DNA of 64,000 nt from Jeotgalibaca ciconiae (GTDB lineage: Bacteria; Bacillota; Bacilli; Lactobacillales; Aerococcaceae): the NCBI RefSeq assembly GCF_003955755.1, contig NZ_CP034465.1:124001-188000 (forward strand). The letters run 5' to 3'. Made by a program: the position numbers and the translations under genes. This document shows positions 43,399 to 52,674 of the stretch, piece by piece. Position 1 is the first letter of the stretch, and each line of letters begins with the position of its first letter. The notes under the pieces are model-generated. The model made no database searches and had not been told where the DNA came from. It saw only the letters and a program-made list of their open reading frames with translations.

Positions 43399-44496
43399 CT
43401 ATTTTAAAAATGTTTTATTTGTGATTTTTGCAGGGATTAATTTATTACGTATTTCAATTACTATTTCTGTATTCTTTGTTGCAAATGAAGTGTCAACTAA
43501 CGCCATTCCAATCCCTTTTTTCAAAGTTGGGGATTGCGTGCCAGAAGTTACTTCTCCAATCTCGATCCCCTCTTTGGAAAAGATTTTATATCCGTGACGA
43601 GGAATTCCGCGTTCCACTGTTTCAAATCCTACAACCTTTTTATCTGTACCTTGCTCCCGCTGGTTCCGTAGTACGTCTTGTCCAATAAATACGTCAGCTT
43701 TTTTTGTTTTAACAGCAAATCCTACCCCGGCCATAATAGGGGAAATCGTTTCTGATAATTCTTGTCCATATAAAGGTAATCCTGCCTCTAAACGCAAGGT
43801 ATCACGCGCTCCAAGTCCGCATAGTAATCCATCACTCTCTTTGGCAGTTTCAAAAAGTTTTTCCCACAAATCTCTTGTTTTCGGAGCAGAAAGATAAATT
43901 TCAAATCCGTCTTCTCCTGTATACCCCGTTCTGGACATGAAGAGAATTTCTTCTTCTGCAAGAACAATATTTTCTGCAAATTGATGACGACCAATTTCTG
44001 ATAAATCTGTATCGGTTAATGTTTGAAGTACTTCTTCAGCCAGTGGTCCTTGTACAGCAATCAAACCGATTTCTTGGCTTTTATTTTCAATTTTTACATT
44101 TTCTTGCATGTGTTTATTCATCCAAGACCATACTTTATCGGTGTTTGAGGCATTTGGTACTACTACGAACGCTTCTGAATGGAACCGATAAACCATAACG
44201 TCATCGATTACGCCCCCATCTTCTTGACAAAACAAATTGTATTGAACAGAAGAATTTGACATTTTGCGAACATTATTCGTTAACAGATGATTTAAGTAAT
44301 CTTCTGCTTTTTTTCCTGTTACCAGGATTTCACCCATATGAGAACAATCAAACAGCCCTACTCTTTCTCTTACCGATTCATGTTCTTTCATAATACTTGT
44401 GAATTGAATCGGCATAGCCCATCCTCCGAAGTCTACAAGTTTTACTTTGTTATCTTGATAGAACTCAAAAAGAGGTGTTCTTTTTAATTCAGACAT
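43399..44496 (-). CDS. gcvT: Aminomethyltransferase (glycine cleavage system T protein)
   Basis: A 365-residue T protein: KRTPLFEFYQDNKVKLVDFGGWAMPIQ at the N-terminus, GLFDCSHMGEI, SRTGYTGEDGFEIY and LRLEAGLPLYGQEL are the folate-binding and family signatures. It transfers the methylene unit to tetrahydrofolate and releases ammonia. First gene of gcvT-gcvH-gcvPA-gcvPB. GAGGAGG precedes the ATG. I found no glycine riboswitch in the 262-bp region upstream. Confidence 0.96.
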   Translation of the reverse strand: MSELKRTPLFEFYQDNKVKLVDFGGWAMPIQFTSIMKEHESVRERVGLFDCSHMGEILVTGKKAEDYLNHLLTNNVRKMSNSSVQYNLFCQEDGGVIDDVMVYRFHSEAFVVVPNASNTDKVWSWMNKHMQENVKIENKSQEIGLIAVQGPLAEEVLQTLTDTDLSEIGRHQFAENIVLAEEEILFMSRTGYTGEDGFEIYLSAPKTRDLWEKLFETAKESDGLLCGLGARDTLRLEAGLPLYGQELSETISPIMAGVGFAVKTKKADVFIGQDVLRNQREQGTDKKVVGFETVERGIPRHGYKIFSKEGIEIGEVTSGTQSPTLKKGIGMALVDTSFATKNTEIVIEIRNKLIPAKITNKTFLK

Positions 44497-44586
44497 ACTT
44501 TTCCTCCTCTCACTTACCTGACCATAACAATGATTTCTTTCATTTTATCATATCCAATGAGTAAATCACTATATCACTTGATAAGG

Positions 44587-44609
44587 AAAATAAAGATTTT
44601 CTTTATTTT
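44587..44609. other. AT-rich hairpin in the gcvT-pyc divergent region
   Basis: AAAATAAAG-ATTTT(C)-CTTTATTTT, a perfect 9-bp stem followed by T on the plus strand. It lies between two divergent promoters where no terminator is expected. Confidence 0.4.
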
Positions 44610-44689
44610 TTAGGATACAATTACTATTGTAGGACAAATTGATTCATAGTAGAATAGTAAAATAAGAAATTATTAATAAACTGGTTAAA

Positions 44690-44718
44690 TTTCAATTAGA
44701 TAACTTTTCCAGTATAAT
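44690..44718 (+). promoter_or_regulatory. Promoter of pyc
   Basis: TATAAT (44713-44718) with a weak -35 TTTCAA (44690-44695), spacer 17 bp, 40 bp before the GTG start. Confidence 0.5.
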
Positions 44719-44758
44719 GATTTAGAATAAATTTTTATGAAGGTATAGGGGTGGAAGT

Positions 44759-47700
44759 GTGAAAAAAGTATTAGTTGCGAACCGTGGCGAAATTGCAATT
44801 CGCATTTTTAGAGCATTAAGTGAATTGGATATCTCCACTGTTGGTGTATATGCACAGGAAGACGCTGGCGCTGTTCATCGCTTTAAAGCAGATGAAGCTT
44901 ACCTCGTTGGTGAAGGCAAAAAGCCAATCGATGCATACTTAGACATCGAAGGACTTATTAAAATTGCAAAAGATTCAGGTGCGGAGGCAATCCATCCTGG
45001 TTATGGATTTTTATCTGAAAATATTGAATTTGCTCGTCGTTGTCAAGAAGAAGGTATCATTTTTATCGGTCCTAAATTAGAGCATTTAGATATTTTTGGT
45101 GACAAAATCAAAGCAAAAAAAGCTGCTGTATCAGCAGGAATCCAGGCAATTCCTGGTACAGACGGCCCTGTTTCCTCCGTGGAGGAAGTATTGGAATTTG
45201 GAAGTCAGTATGGCTATCCGATTATTATTAAAGCTGCTCTTGGAGGCGGTGGGCGCGGTATGCGTGTTGCTCACTCTGCTTCTGAAGCTTCAGAAGGATT
45301 TAATCGAGCTCGAAGTGAAGCTCTCTCTTCCTTTGGCAGCGACGAAATTTATGTTGAAAAATATATTGGCAATCCAAAGCATATTGAAGTTCAAATCTTA
45401 GGAGATTTACATGGAAACATTGTCCATCTTTATGAACGTGATTGTTCTGTACAACGCCGTCACCAGAAAGTAGTTGAAGTGGCACCGTGTATCAATATGT
45501 CAGATGATTTACGTCATAAAATATGTGACGCTGCACTGCAATTAATGAACCATGTTGGTTACGTGAACGCTGGTACGGTTGAATTCTTGGTAGAAGGCAA
45601 TGATTTCTACTTTATCGAAGTAAATCCGCGTGTTCAAGTAGAACACACCATTACAGAACTTATTACAGGTATCGATATTGTACAAGCACAAATTCAGATT
45701 GCTCAAGGTTTGGATTTACATACAGATATCCATATTCCTGCTCAAGAAAATATTCCTTTGATCGGTGCGGCAATCCAATGTCGAATTACTACAGAAGATC
45801 CGTTGAATAACTTCTTTCCTGATACTGGAAAGATTAATACTTATCGTTCTCCAGGTGGTTTTGGTATTCGACTTGATGCCGGGAATGGCTTCCAAGGAAC
45901 GGTGGTTACACCATTCTTCGATTCTCTTCTCGTTAAAGCATGTGTACATTCGTTAAGCTTCCAGCAAGCAACGAAGAAAATGGATCGTGCTCTAACAGAA
46001 TTTCGTATCCGTGGAGTAAAAACAAATATTCCCTTTTTAAGAAACGTTATTCAGCATCCTGTATTTATTTCCGGTGATGCAAAAACAACGTTCATTGACT
46101 CGACACCGGAATTATTTGAATTCCCGAAAACATTAAACCGTGGAAATAAAACATTGTCTTACATTAGTAACATTACTGTTAATGGATTTCCTGGAATTCC
46201 ACGTGGAGAGAAGAAGTTCTATGAAACACCAAGAATTCCCGAAAAAATTCAAGTGCCAGAAAAAACAATTATTACTGCAAAGTCTATTTTGGATGACAGA
46301 GGTGCTGATGCAGTAAGTGAGTGGGTGAAAGAACAAGAACGTGTTCTCTTAACGGACACCACTTTCCGAGACGCTCATCAAAGTTTATTAGCAACGAGAA
46401 TTCGTACGAATGATTTACTTGATATTGCGAGCGCAACACAAGAAGGAATTCCTCAACTATTCTCCAATGAAATGTGGGGAGGAGCAACATTCGACGTTGC
46501 CTACCGTTTCTTGAATGAAGATCCATGGGAAAGATTAAAAAGACTACGCAAATTAATGCCAAATACCCTTTTCCAAATGCTTTTCCGTGGCTCTAATGCA
46601 GTTGGTTATCAAAATTATCCTGATAATGGTTTAGAAGAGTTCATTAAAGTCGCTGCTAAAAATGGTATTGATGTTTTCCGTATTTTTGACAGTTTGAACT
46701 GGACGAAACAAATGGAAAAAAGCATCCAATTTGTTCGAGATAGTGGAAAAATCGCTGAAGCTGCTATTTGCTATACGGGTGATTTGAATGATTCAACTCA
46801 AACAAAATATACAGTGGATTACTATAAAAATATGGCAAAAGAGTTGGAAAGCCTGGGAGCTCATATCATTGCAATTAAGGATATGGCTGGTTTGTTAAAA
46901 CCGCAAGCGGCCTATCGATTAGTAAATGAGCTAAAAGATGCAGTCTCCTTGCCGATTCACTTGCATACACATGATACGAGTGGAAATGGTATTTTCACAT
47001 TAACAGAAGCGATTCGTGCAGGCGTTGATATCGTCGATGTAGCGCAAAGTGCTATGAGCGGTACAACCAGCCAACCATCTATGAGCAGTCTTTATTATGC
47101 TTTAGAAGGAACCAAACGTGCACCAGATTTAACCATTCGCAATGTTCAAGAAATAAATCGATATTGGGAAGATGTACGAAAATACTATGATATTTTTGAG
47201 ACAGGGATTCATACAACAACCACAGAAATCTACCACCACCAAATGCCGGGTGGACAATATACGAATCTGCAACAACAAGCAAAAGCAGTCGGCTTAGAAG
47301 ATTCATGGGATAAAGTAAAAGATGTCTATGCGACCGTTAATGAAATGTTCGGTGACATCGTAAAAGTGACACCTTCTTCAAAAGTAGTGGGTGATATGGC
47401 TTTATTCATGGTACAAAATGATTTATCTCAAGATGATATCTATGAAAGAGGTCAAGGAATTGATTTCCCAGAGTCTGTAGTGAACTTCTTTAAAGGAGAT
47501 TTAGGTCAACCCGTGGGAGGATTCCCAGAAAAATTACAAAAAATCATCTTAAAAGAGATTGAACCTTCTGCTGAACGACCTGGCAGTCTACGTGAACCGA
47601 TTGATTTTGATGATTTAAAACAAGAATTAGCTGAAAAAATCTCTTGGGAACCGTCAATTGAAGATGTATTAAGTTATTTAATGTATCCAGAAGTGTTCCT

Positions 47701-48190
47701 AGGCTACGCACAAACACATGAGGCTTATGGAGATATCACGAAGCTTGATACACCTACTTTTTTCCATGGTATGCGTACAGGAGAACAGATTGAAGTAACC
47801 ATCGAAAAAGGAAAAACTCTAATTATTAAGTTAAACCAAGTTGGTGAACCTAATTCAGAAGGTAACCGGGTTGTTTACTTTGAATTGAATGGGCAAGGCC
47901 GTGAAGTTATCGTGAAAGATGCAAGTATTACAAGCACAAAAGCAATTCGTAAGAAAGCAGAACCTACGAATAAACAACACGTTGGCGCTACAATGCCTGG
48001 TTCCGTTCTTGAATTTTTGGTAGAAAAAGGAGACCGCGTTCGTCAAGGGGATCCATTGATCATCACAGAAGCAATGAAGATGGAGACAACCATTCGTTCT
48101 ACCATCAATGGAGTTGTTGATCAGATTTATGTAATTGAAGGAGACCAAATTGATGCCGGAGATTTACTAATCGAGATGGCAACAAAATAA
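44759..48190 (+). CDS. pyc: Pyruvate carboxylase
   Basis: A 1143-residue biotin enzyme making oxaloacetate from pyruvate, bicarbonate and ATP. Domains in order: biotin carboxylase (KKVLVANRGEIAIRIFRAL; ATP loop ALGGGGRGMRVA; FIEVNPRVQVEHTITE), carboxyltransferase barrel (LLTDTTFRDAHQSLLATR; FRIFDSLNW; HLHTHDTSGNG), allosteric/tetramerisation region, and C-terminal biotin carrier with EAMKMETT. GTG start with GGGGTGGA upstream. Normal length. Monocistronic, divergent from gcvT. It supplies oxaloacetate, likely for aspartate in an organism with an incomplete TCA cycle. Confidence 0.97.
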   Translation: MKKVLVANRGEIAIRIFRALSELDISTVGVYAQEDAGAVHRFKADEAYLVGEGKKPIDAYLDIEGLIKIAKDSGAEAIHPGYGFLSENIEFARRCQEEGIIFIGPKLEHLDIFGDKIKAKKAAVSAGIQAIPGTDGPVSSVEEVLEFGSQYGYPIIIKAALGGGGRGMRVAHSASEASEGFNRARSEALSSFGSDEIYVEKYIGNPKHIEVQILGDLHGNIVHLYERDCSVQRRHQKVVEVAPCINMSDDLRHKICDAALQLMNHVGYVNAGTVEFLVEGNDFYFIEVNPRVQVEHTITELITGIDIVQAQIQIAQGLDLHTDIHIPAQENIPLIGAAIQCRITTEDPLNNFFPDTGKINTYRSPGGFGIRLDAGNGFQGTVVTPFFDSLLVKACVHSLSFQQATKKMDRALTEFRIRGVKTNIPFLRNVIQHPVFISGDAKTTFIDSTPELFEFPKTLNRGNKTLSYISNITVNGFPGIPRGEKKFYETPRIPEKIQVPEKTIITAKSILDDRGADAVSEWVKEQERVLLTDTTFRDAHQSLLATRIRTNDLLDIASATQEGIPQLFSNEMWGGATFDVAYRFLNEDPWERLKRLRKLMPNTLFQMLFRGSNAVGYQNYPDNGLEEFIKVAAKNGIDVFRIFDSLNWTKQMEKSIQFVRDSGKIAEAAICYTGDLNDSTQTKYTVDYYKNMAKELESLGAHIIAIKDMAGLLKPQAAYRLVNELKDAVSLPIHLHTHDTSGNGIFTLTEAIRAGVDIVDVAQSAMSGTTSQPSMSSLYYALEGTKRAPDLTIRNVQEINRYWEDVRKYYDIFETGIHTTTTEIYHHQMPGGQYTNLQQQAKAVGLEDSWDKVKDVYATVNEMFGDIVKVTPSSKVVGDMALFMVQNDLSQDDIYERGQGIDFPESVVNFFKGDLGQPVGGFPEKLQKIILKEIEPSAERPGSLREPIDFDDLKQELAEKISWEPSIEDVLSYLMYPEVFLGYAQTHEAYGDITKLDTPTFFHGMRTGEQIEVTIEKGKTLIIKLNQVGEPNSEGNRVVYFELNGQGREVIVKDASITSTKAIRKKAEPTNKQHVGATMPGSVLEFLVEKGDRVRQGDPLIITEAMKMETTIRSTINGVVDQIYVIEGDQIDAGDLLIEMATK

Positions 48191-48192
48191 AT

Positions 48193-48237
48193 AGAACTGG
48201 GCCGCTTCTTTATTTCATGAAGCAGCCCAGTTTTTCT
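48193..48237 (+). terminator. Terminator of pyc
   Basis: AACTGGGC-C-GCTTC paired with GAAGC-A-GCCCAGTT, followed by TTTTTCT. Confidence 0.88.
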
Positions 48238-48253
48238 AGAAGGAGTATCTTTT

Positions 48254-48673
48254 TTGAATTTACGATCCTATAAACACAAAACACAATATTACGAAACAGA
48301 CCAAATGAAAATCATTCATCATTCAAACTACATTCGCTGGTTCGAAGAAGCTCGTAGTGATTTTATGGAACAAATTGGAATGAGTTATGCCAAAATGGAA
48401 GAAAAAGGATTCATCGTTCCAGTTCTCTCTGTGTCAGCGGAATATAAATCCATGGTACGCTTTGGTGACACAGTCATCATCGATACAAAAGTGGTCACTT
48501 ATAATGGAGTCAAGTTAGCTTTGGAGTATACAATTCGAGATGAAGAGACAAATGAATTAAAAACCACCGGAAATAGTTTGCATTGTTTCTTAAATGGAGA
48601 CGGCAGGCCCGTTTCCCTCAAAAGAACTGCTCCAGAAATTCACCAATTATTTTTCGATTCGATGGATGGTTGA
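48254..48673 (+). CDS. Acyl-CoA thioesterase, 4HBT/YbgC-like hotdog fold
   Basis: A 139-residue single hotdog domain protein. YETDQMKIIHHSNYIRWFEEARSDFM is the 4-hydroxybenzoyl-CoA thioesterase-like signature with the catalytic Asp (YETDQM, with His in HHSNY). It probably hydrolyses short acyl-CoA; the substrate is not defined. The start codon is TTG, 8 nt after AAGGAG, and no ATG is available before the conserved region. Confidence 0.87.
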   Translation: MNLRSYKHKTQYYETDQMKIIHHSNYIRWFEEARSDFMEQIGMSYAKMEEKGFIVPVLSVSAEYKSMVRFGDTVIIDTKVVTYNGVKLALEYTIRDEETNELKTTGNSLHCFLNGDGRPVSLKRTAPEIHQLFFDSMDG

Positions 48674-48744
48674 TTTAGAGCGGATCCTTCAGCATGATTT
48701 TTTCGCTGAACATCCCCTGCTCACACATAACTTAATATACAGAA

Positions 48745-48783
48745 AGAACCCTTTCAAAGAATATTTATCTTTGAGAGGGTTCT
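48745..48783. terminator. Bidirectional terminator between thioesterase and NUDIX genes
   Basis: AGAACCCTTTCAAAGA paired with TCTTTGAGAGGGTTCT, overlapping the 3' end of the minus-strand NUDIX gene. Confidence 0.8.
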
Positions 48784-49388
48784 ACTTTATTTGCTTCTAG
48801 AACATCAATAAAATGATCCGTTAAATTTGCGGTAAATCCCCAAAGTGAATGGCCGTTTAATTGATAGAAGGGGATGCGATGTTTTCCAGCGCGGAATTTA
48901 TAATCCTTCCCATTTGGAATACGATCAAACGGAAAATCTTCCTCATGTTTCAGATAATATTCAGAAGTATAATAGGTGGGGCGATTCTCAATGAAATAAC
49001 GTAAAGGAACAGTAAACAGACTTGCGACTTCTTCGTTAAAATAAATTTCTTCAAAGGGTATACTGAGTTGCCCAACAAAACAATGAATAATCGTGTATTC
49101 ATTCGCAATAAAATCAATTTCTCCGAGAATATTTATATGTTCCCTAGTAATATTTAATTCTTCCATTGTCTCTCGGACCGCTGCTTCTTCAAATGTTTCA
49201 CCTGCTTCGACTGCTCCACCAGGAAATGCTGTTTCACCAGGCTGTGAAATGTGGTTACTTCTAACTTCATACAGAATGTGCCATTCTCCGTTACGATGAA
49301 TCAGTGGTAACATAACTGAAAAAAGTCGTTGCTTTCCTAAAGGTTTACTTTGATAATTGTTTAGTATCTCTTCAATTCGATCTAACAT
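48765..49388 (-). CDS. NUDIX hydrolase, CoA pyrophosphatase type
   Basis: A 207-residue protein with the complete NUDIX box GGAVEAGETFEEAAVRETMEEL (reaching residue 80 or so) and, before it, the LPLIHRNGEWHILYEVRSN ... ISQPGETAFPGG block specific to the CoA pyrophosphatase (UPF0035) subfamily. It cleaves coenzyme A to phosphopantetheine and 3',5'-ADP. Monocistronic. Confidence 0.9.
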   Translation of the reverse strand: MLDRIEEILNNYQSKPLGKQRLFSVMLPLIHRNGEWHILYEVRSNHISQPGETAFPGGAVEAGETFEEAAVRETMEELNITREHINILGEIDFIANEYTIIHCFVGQLSIPFEEIYFNEEVASLFTVPLRYFIENRPTYYTSEYYLKHEEDFPFDRIPNGKDYKFRAGKHRIPFYQLNGHSLWGFTANLTDHFIDVLEANKVEPSQR

Positions 49389-49470
49389 TCCTGCGCCTCC
49401 CCTCCTTGTTTCTATCAGTATAACAAAAAAGCAGGAATATTTCTAATTCGAAATACTCTGCTTTATTTTT

Positions 49471-50985
49471 TTATCTTCTTTTTAATGGTTTTACTGCTGG
49501 TCCTTCTAAAACCTTACCTTCCTTATCAAATCGAGAACCATGACAAGGACAATCCCAAGTTTTTTCTGCGTCATTCCAATTCACTGTACAGCCCATATGG
49601 GTACAAGTTGGATTTATTTCATACAACTTTCCTTCTAAATCTTTATAGATTCCTCTTCGTTCTCCCTGAATAGTCACTAAAGCTCCTTCGCCTAAAGCAA
49701 TGTCCGAATACCCCTTCGTATCGGGAGCTATCTTACCACTCACAATTTCTTTTCCAACTAAACTATTTTCTTTTATTAGGTTCATCACTGTATGAGGATT
49801 TAAATGAGAACGGGTCGGGTCAAAAAGTTTTTTATATGGACTATTTTCCTTATCTATGATCTGCGTCAATAGTATAGCAGCAAATGCTCCTTGTGCCATA
49901 CCCCATTTATTAAACCCTGTAGCTACTAAGATATGTTCATTTAATCGATTCATTTTTCCAATATAAGGTATTTTATCCGGGGTGGTTAAATCTTGTGTGG
50001 ACCACTGATACTGAACTTCCTTCCTTTTAAAAACATCTTTTGAAAATTTTTGTAGTTTTTGATAATGCTGCTGCATATTTTTTCCGCGTCCGGTTGTGTG
50101 ATTTTCACCGACAATCAACAGGAGCTCCTCCCCGTTATTTCCACGTACAGAACGAAAAGAACGCGAAGGCGTTTCTGCATTAATATACATCCCAAGAGGC
50201 AACTTTACGTTCGTTTCAGTGAGGAGAGCATAAGAACGACTAATTTTTAATCGAGAAAAATATAATCCCTTCTCATCATTAATTGGATAATGAGTTGCTA
50301 TAATTACTTTATCAGCACGAAGGATATGATCAGATTCCACAATAACCTCTTGTTTTTCTTTGTTTTTTACTTCTACAGCCCTTGTTTGTTCATAAATCTT
50401 TCCTCCCAGCCGTACAAAATCCTGAACGACTGCTTGTAAGAATTTAACTGGATGAAATTGCATTTGTCTTGGCACTGCGATAGCGGCAGTCATTTCCATG
50501 GGAAAATTCGGTATATCGAAAGAAAGATAACCTTCTATCCCTATCGTTTGATATGCTTTCATTTCATTTAGTACTTTGTGTTTTCCCTCTTGAGTAGTGG
50601 CATAAACAATTGCATCTTTTTCTTCATCATCACATTCTATCGATAAATCTTGAATGGTTTGACGAATAAACGATAAACCTTCTTCATTCGCACGATAATA
50701 AGCAGTAGCCTTTTCTTTTCCGTGAAGCTTCAAAAGAGTTTGATAGAGCAAGGCATGTTGAGAAGTAACTTTTGCGGTCGTATATGCACTCACCCCATTT
50801 GCAACACGCTCAGCTTCTAGTAGGACTACTTCTTTTCCTTTTTTGGCTAAGAGCCAGGCAGTTAAAATCCCCACCATTCCAGCCCCAATAACCGCTACTT
50901 CTGTAGAAACATCTTCTTTTAGCGAATCAAAGGAAGGATGGTTGGTGGTGTCACTCCAAAATGAAATATTTTGTTCATTGTCCAT
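49471..50985 (-). CDS. FAD-dependent oxidoreductase with C-terminal Rieske [2Fe-2S] domain (YhfW-like)
   Basis: A 504-residue two-domain protein. The N-terminal DAO-type flavoprotein has the FAD loop [21 protein letters not shown] and the E of VVLLEAE. The C-terminal Rieske domain (about residues 420-504) has both cluster motifs, CTHMGC and CPCHGSRF. It resembles Bacillus YhfW, whose substrate is unknown. The start ATG is preceded by AAAGGGG. The next upstream gene, a tocopherol-cyclase-like gene, lies 23 bp away on the same strand and is probably cotranscribed. Confidence 0.9.
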   Translation of the reverse strand: MDNEQNISFWSDTTNHPSFDSLKEDVSTEVAVIGAGMVGILTAWLLAKKGKEVVLLEAERVANGVSAYTTAKVTSQHALLYQTLLKLHGKEKATAYYRANEEGLSFIRQTIQDLSIECDDEEKDAIVYATTQEGKHKVLNEMKAYQTIGIEGYLSFDIPNFPMEMTAAIAVPRQMQFHPVKFLQAVVQDFVRLGGKIYEQTRAVEVKNKEKQEVIVESDHILRADKVIIATHYPINDEKGLYFSRLKISRSYALLTETNVKLPLGMYINAETPSRSFRSVRGNNGEELLLIVGENHTTGRGKNMQQHYQKLQKFSKDVFKRKEVQYQWSTQDLTTPDKIPYIGKMNRLNEHILVATGFNKWGMAQGAFAAILLTQIIDKENSPYKKLFDPTRSHLNPHTVMNLIKENSLVGKEIVSGKIAPDTKGYSDIALGEGALVTIQGERRGIYKDLEGKLYEINPTCTHMGCTVNWNDAEKTWDCPCHGSRFDKEGKVLEGPAVKPLKRR

Positions 50986-51008
50986 TTTCTATACCCCTTT
51001 TCTAAAGG

Positions 51009-51977
51009 CTAAGCATCAACTACTTCTATCCCTGCCATTTTTCCTAGGTCTTTGTATGTCTCCTTCGTTTTCTTATTATAAAAAGTGACGGCAATTTCTC
51101 CGGCAATCCCTTCCTTAATTATTTTTTCCATACCTGTTGGAATCGGTGCAACTAGTTGCCCTTGTATTTTAGTTTTAACGTTCATTTCTAACCTTGCTTC
51201 TTTATTTTCAACGGTTATGTCTAATTGATTCTCTTCTGAAGAATGAATGTCTATTCGACTATTGTTATAAGTTGCAAATCGATACTCTCTTTTATCGTAA
51301 TAAAAGCTGCAAATAAGTCCCTGAAACTCTTTTCCATAAAAGGGAATATGAGCATAGGAGAAAAATAAGCTGGCAGTGGGATTTTCAAAATGATTGCTTT
51401 GAAGCCAGATATAATCTTTTGGAAAATTATTACCCCAATCTTTTTCAATATATCCCTTCCCACCGGTAAAATCTATTTTCAGACCATTTATTTCCAAGTC
51501 ACCTTTTAATAAATGACTCATGCTCACTACTTCATGGTAGCATTCCATCTTTGGAATATACGAAAATGGACCCATAATGGTTGGAATATAGGGAGTTCTC
51601 TTGATAGATAGAAACTTTCCTAACTGCAAAATCCCATCAATCTTTATAGTGTCATCTTCTAAATGAACGGAAACTAAACTTTCACTAAAAAGACTATCTG
51701 CAATTTTTACCGTGAAAGGGTTATCATTCCAAATAAAAGCTTCTAGTGCATATCGGACATAACCTGTTTTTGTAATATGCTTATCATTGTTATCTAGTGT
51801 TACATAGATGTATTGAATAAAACAATGAGGATCTTTTTCATTTAGTGTTACTCCCGGAATAAGACTTAGAGCACTTTTTTCATCATAACTAACTTGTTTA
51901 TAGTACCAGCCTTCAAAATAAGCACGTTTTCTCAAGTTTCCTTGAAAAGGTAAAACATTTTTCTTGGAAAAAATCAT
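51009..51977 (-). CDS. Tocopherol cyclase family protein
   Basis: Protein of about 322 residues with the two hallmarks of the family: AYFEGWYYKQVS near the N-terminus and GYIEKDWGNNFPKDYIWLQS in the middle, followed by SLFFSYAHIPF. Bacterial members of this lipocalin-like family are not known to make tocopherol. The role here is unknown, and coupling with a Rieske oxidoreductase suggests lipid or isoprenoid modification (speculative). ATG 51977 has AAAAGGTGA upstream. It is the first gene of the pair. Confidence 0.85.
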   Translation of the reverse strand: MIFSKKNVLPFQGNLRKRAYFEGWYYKQVSYDEKSALSLIPGVTLNEKDPHCFIQYIYVTLDNNDKHITKTGYVRYALEAFIWNDNPFTVKIADSLFSESLVSVHLEDDTIKIDGILQLGKFLSIKRTPYIPTIMGPFSYIPKMECYHEVVSMSHLLKGDLEINGLKIDFTGGKGYIEKDWGNNFPKDYIWLQSNHFENPTASLFFSYAHIPFYGKEFQGLICSFYYDKREYRFATYNNSRIDIHSSEENQLDITVENKEARLEMNVKTKIQGQLVAPIPTGMEKIIKEGIAGEIAVTFYNKKTKETYKDLGKMAGIEVVDA

Positions 51978-52100
51978 AGAAATCACCTTTTCTGTTAACG
52001 TTTTTGTTTTCTCAACTATGAAGGAATAGAAGCAGTTTTGTCAAATAATTACTTGAAATAGTATACATTTAAAAACAGCTCTGTAATTTATGGTGTTAGT

Positions 52101-52286
52101 GAGTTAAAGGAAAGTGTCCTGTACATAGAATTATCTATCAAGGTAAAGAGAGAATTTAAACACCCGCTTTCCTTGATAAATCGTGGTTATCAAGGAAAGA
52201 GGGTTGTAAAAAAAAAGACTTTAGCTGATAAGTTATTTTTATCAAGGAAAGTGTCCACTTTAATCGGTGTCTTTACCTGATAAAAA
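52101..52286. repeat. Cluster of six degenerate TTATCAAGGAAAG repeats forming hairpins
   Basis: Direct copies lie near 52101-52119, 52135-52152, 52185-52205 and 52236-52256; inverted copies near 52160-52180 and 52266-52286. The core is TTATCAAGGAAAG followed by a G-rich tail. The 52160-52205 pair forms a stem of more than 13 perfect bp (CTTTCCTTGATAA/TTATCAAGGAAAG). The last pair forms a weaker hairpin. Compatible with protein-binding iterons, attenuator hairpins or a decayed element. Confidence 0.7.
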
Positions 52287-52311
52287 TTAAACTTGGGACA
52301 AATTGAGCTAT

Positions 52312-52407
52312 TCAGATAGTCTTCTCACGTCCCTTAACAAAGCAAGCAAAGCCATCTGTATCCAAAATTATAAAGTCGATAGTTTTAGGGTCACCAACTT
52401 CATTTGA
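52312..52407 (-). pseudogene. Short coding remnant
   Basis: The minus strand reads LSNEVGDPKTIDFIILDTDG (then FACFVKGREKTI) before a stop at 52312. It looks like normal protein but has no ATG or ribosome site, and element copy C lies at its upstream end. It may be the 3' end of a gene cut by the element. I do not recognise the protein. Confidence 0.35.
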
Positions 52408-52415
52408 CAGAAAAC

Positions 52416-52625
52416 CTAAGAAAAGCGGACAAATCCGCCTTGGCCTATGAAAAAATAGGAAATTTGACCCTGAATTGTCAGGAGACTTCACGCTTCAGCG
52501 GGTTAGTCGAATGATATGCGTTAGCGAGCAGCGAAGCGCGCAATGGGGCAAATTTATCTTTTTTTCACTAGGTCAGGACTTGGGAGCTAGACATTGATGG
52601 CTGAACTTATAATCCCCTAGTCTAT
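52416..52625 (-). repeat. Dispersed post-terminator element, copy C (long form, 210 nt)
   Basis: Long form containing the 50-nt block missing from A and B. Its ATAGAC end directly abuts the U-tract of the terminator at 52626-52667 on the minus strand. The terminal hairpin loop reads CAAA instead of CAAG (plus-strand reading), leaving the stem intact. Confidence 0.92.
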
Positions 52626-52667
52626 AAAAAAGCCAGGACAAATCCAAAAGAATTGTCCTGGCTTTTT
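52626..52667. terminator. Terminator of the 531-residue-class membrane protein gene
   Basis: AAAAAAGCCAGGACAA paired with TTGTCCTGGCTTTTT. On the minus strand its U-tract flows into element copy C. Confidence 0.88.
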
Positions 52668-52674
52668 CGTTATT

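Larger units (their letters stand above)
51978..52415. other. Gene-free region with hairpin repeats and a coding remnant
   Basis: It contains six degenerate copies of an 18-21 bp sequence (separate entry) and a possible gene remnant at 52312-52407. The first 110 bp, upstream of the tocopherol-cyclase-like gene, should hold its promoter; I could not fix it. Confidence 0.5.

Noticed and set aside
44497-44758. Glycine riboswitch upstream of gcvT
   Set aside because: No tandem aptamer core recognised; only promoter-like AT-rich sequence and a short hairpin.
52101-52286. CRISPR array
   Set aside because: The repeats are degenerate, change orientation, have irregular spacing, and no cas genes occur in the window.
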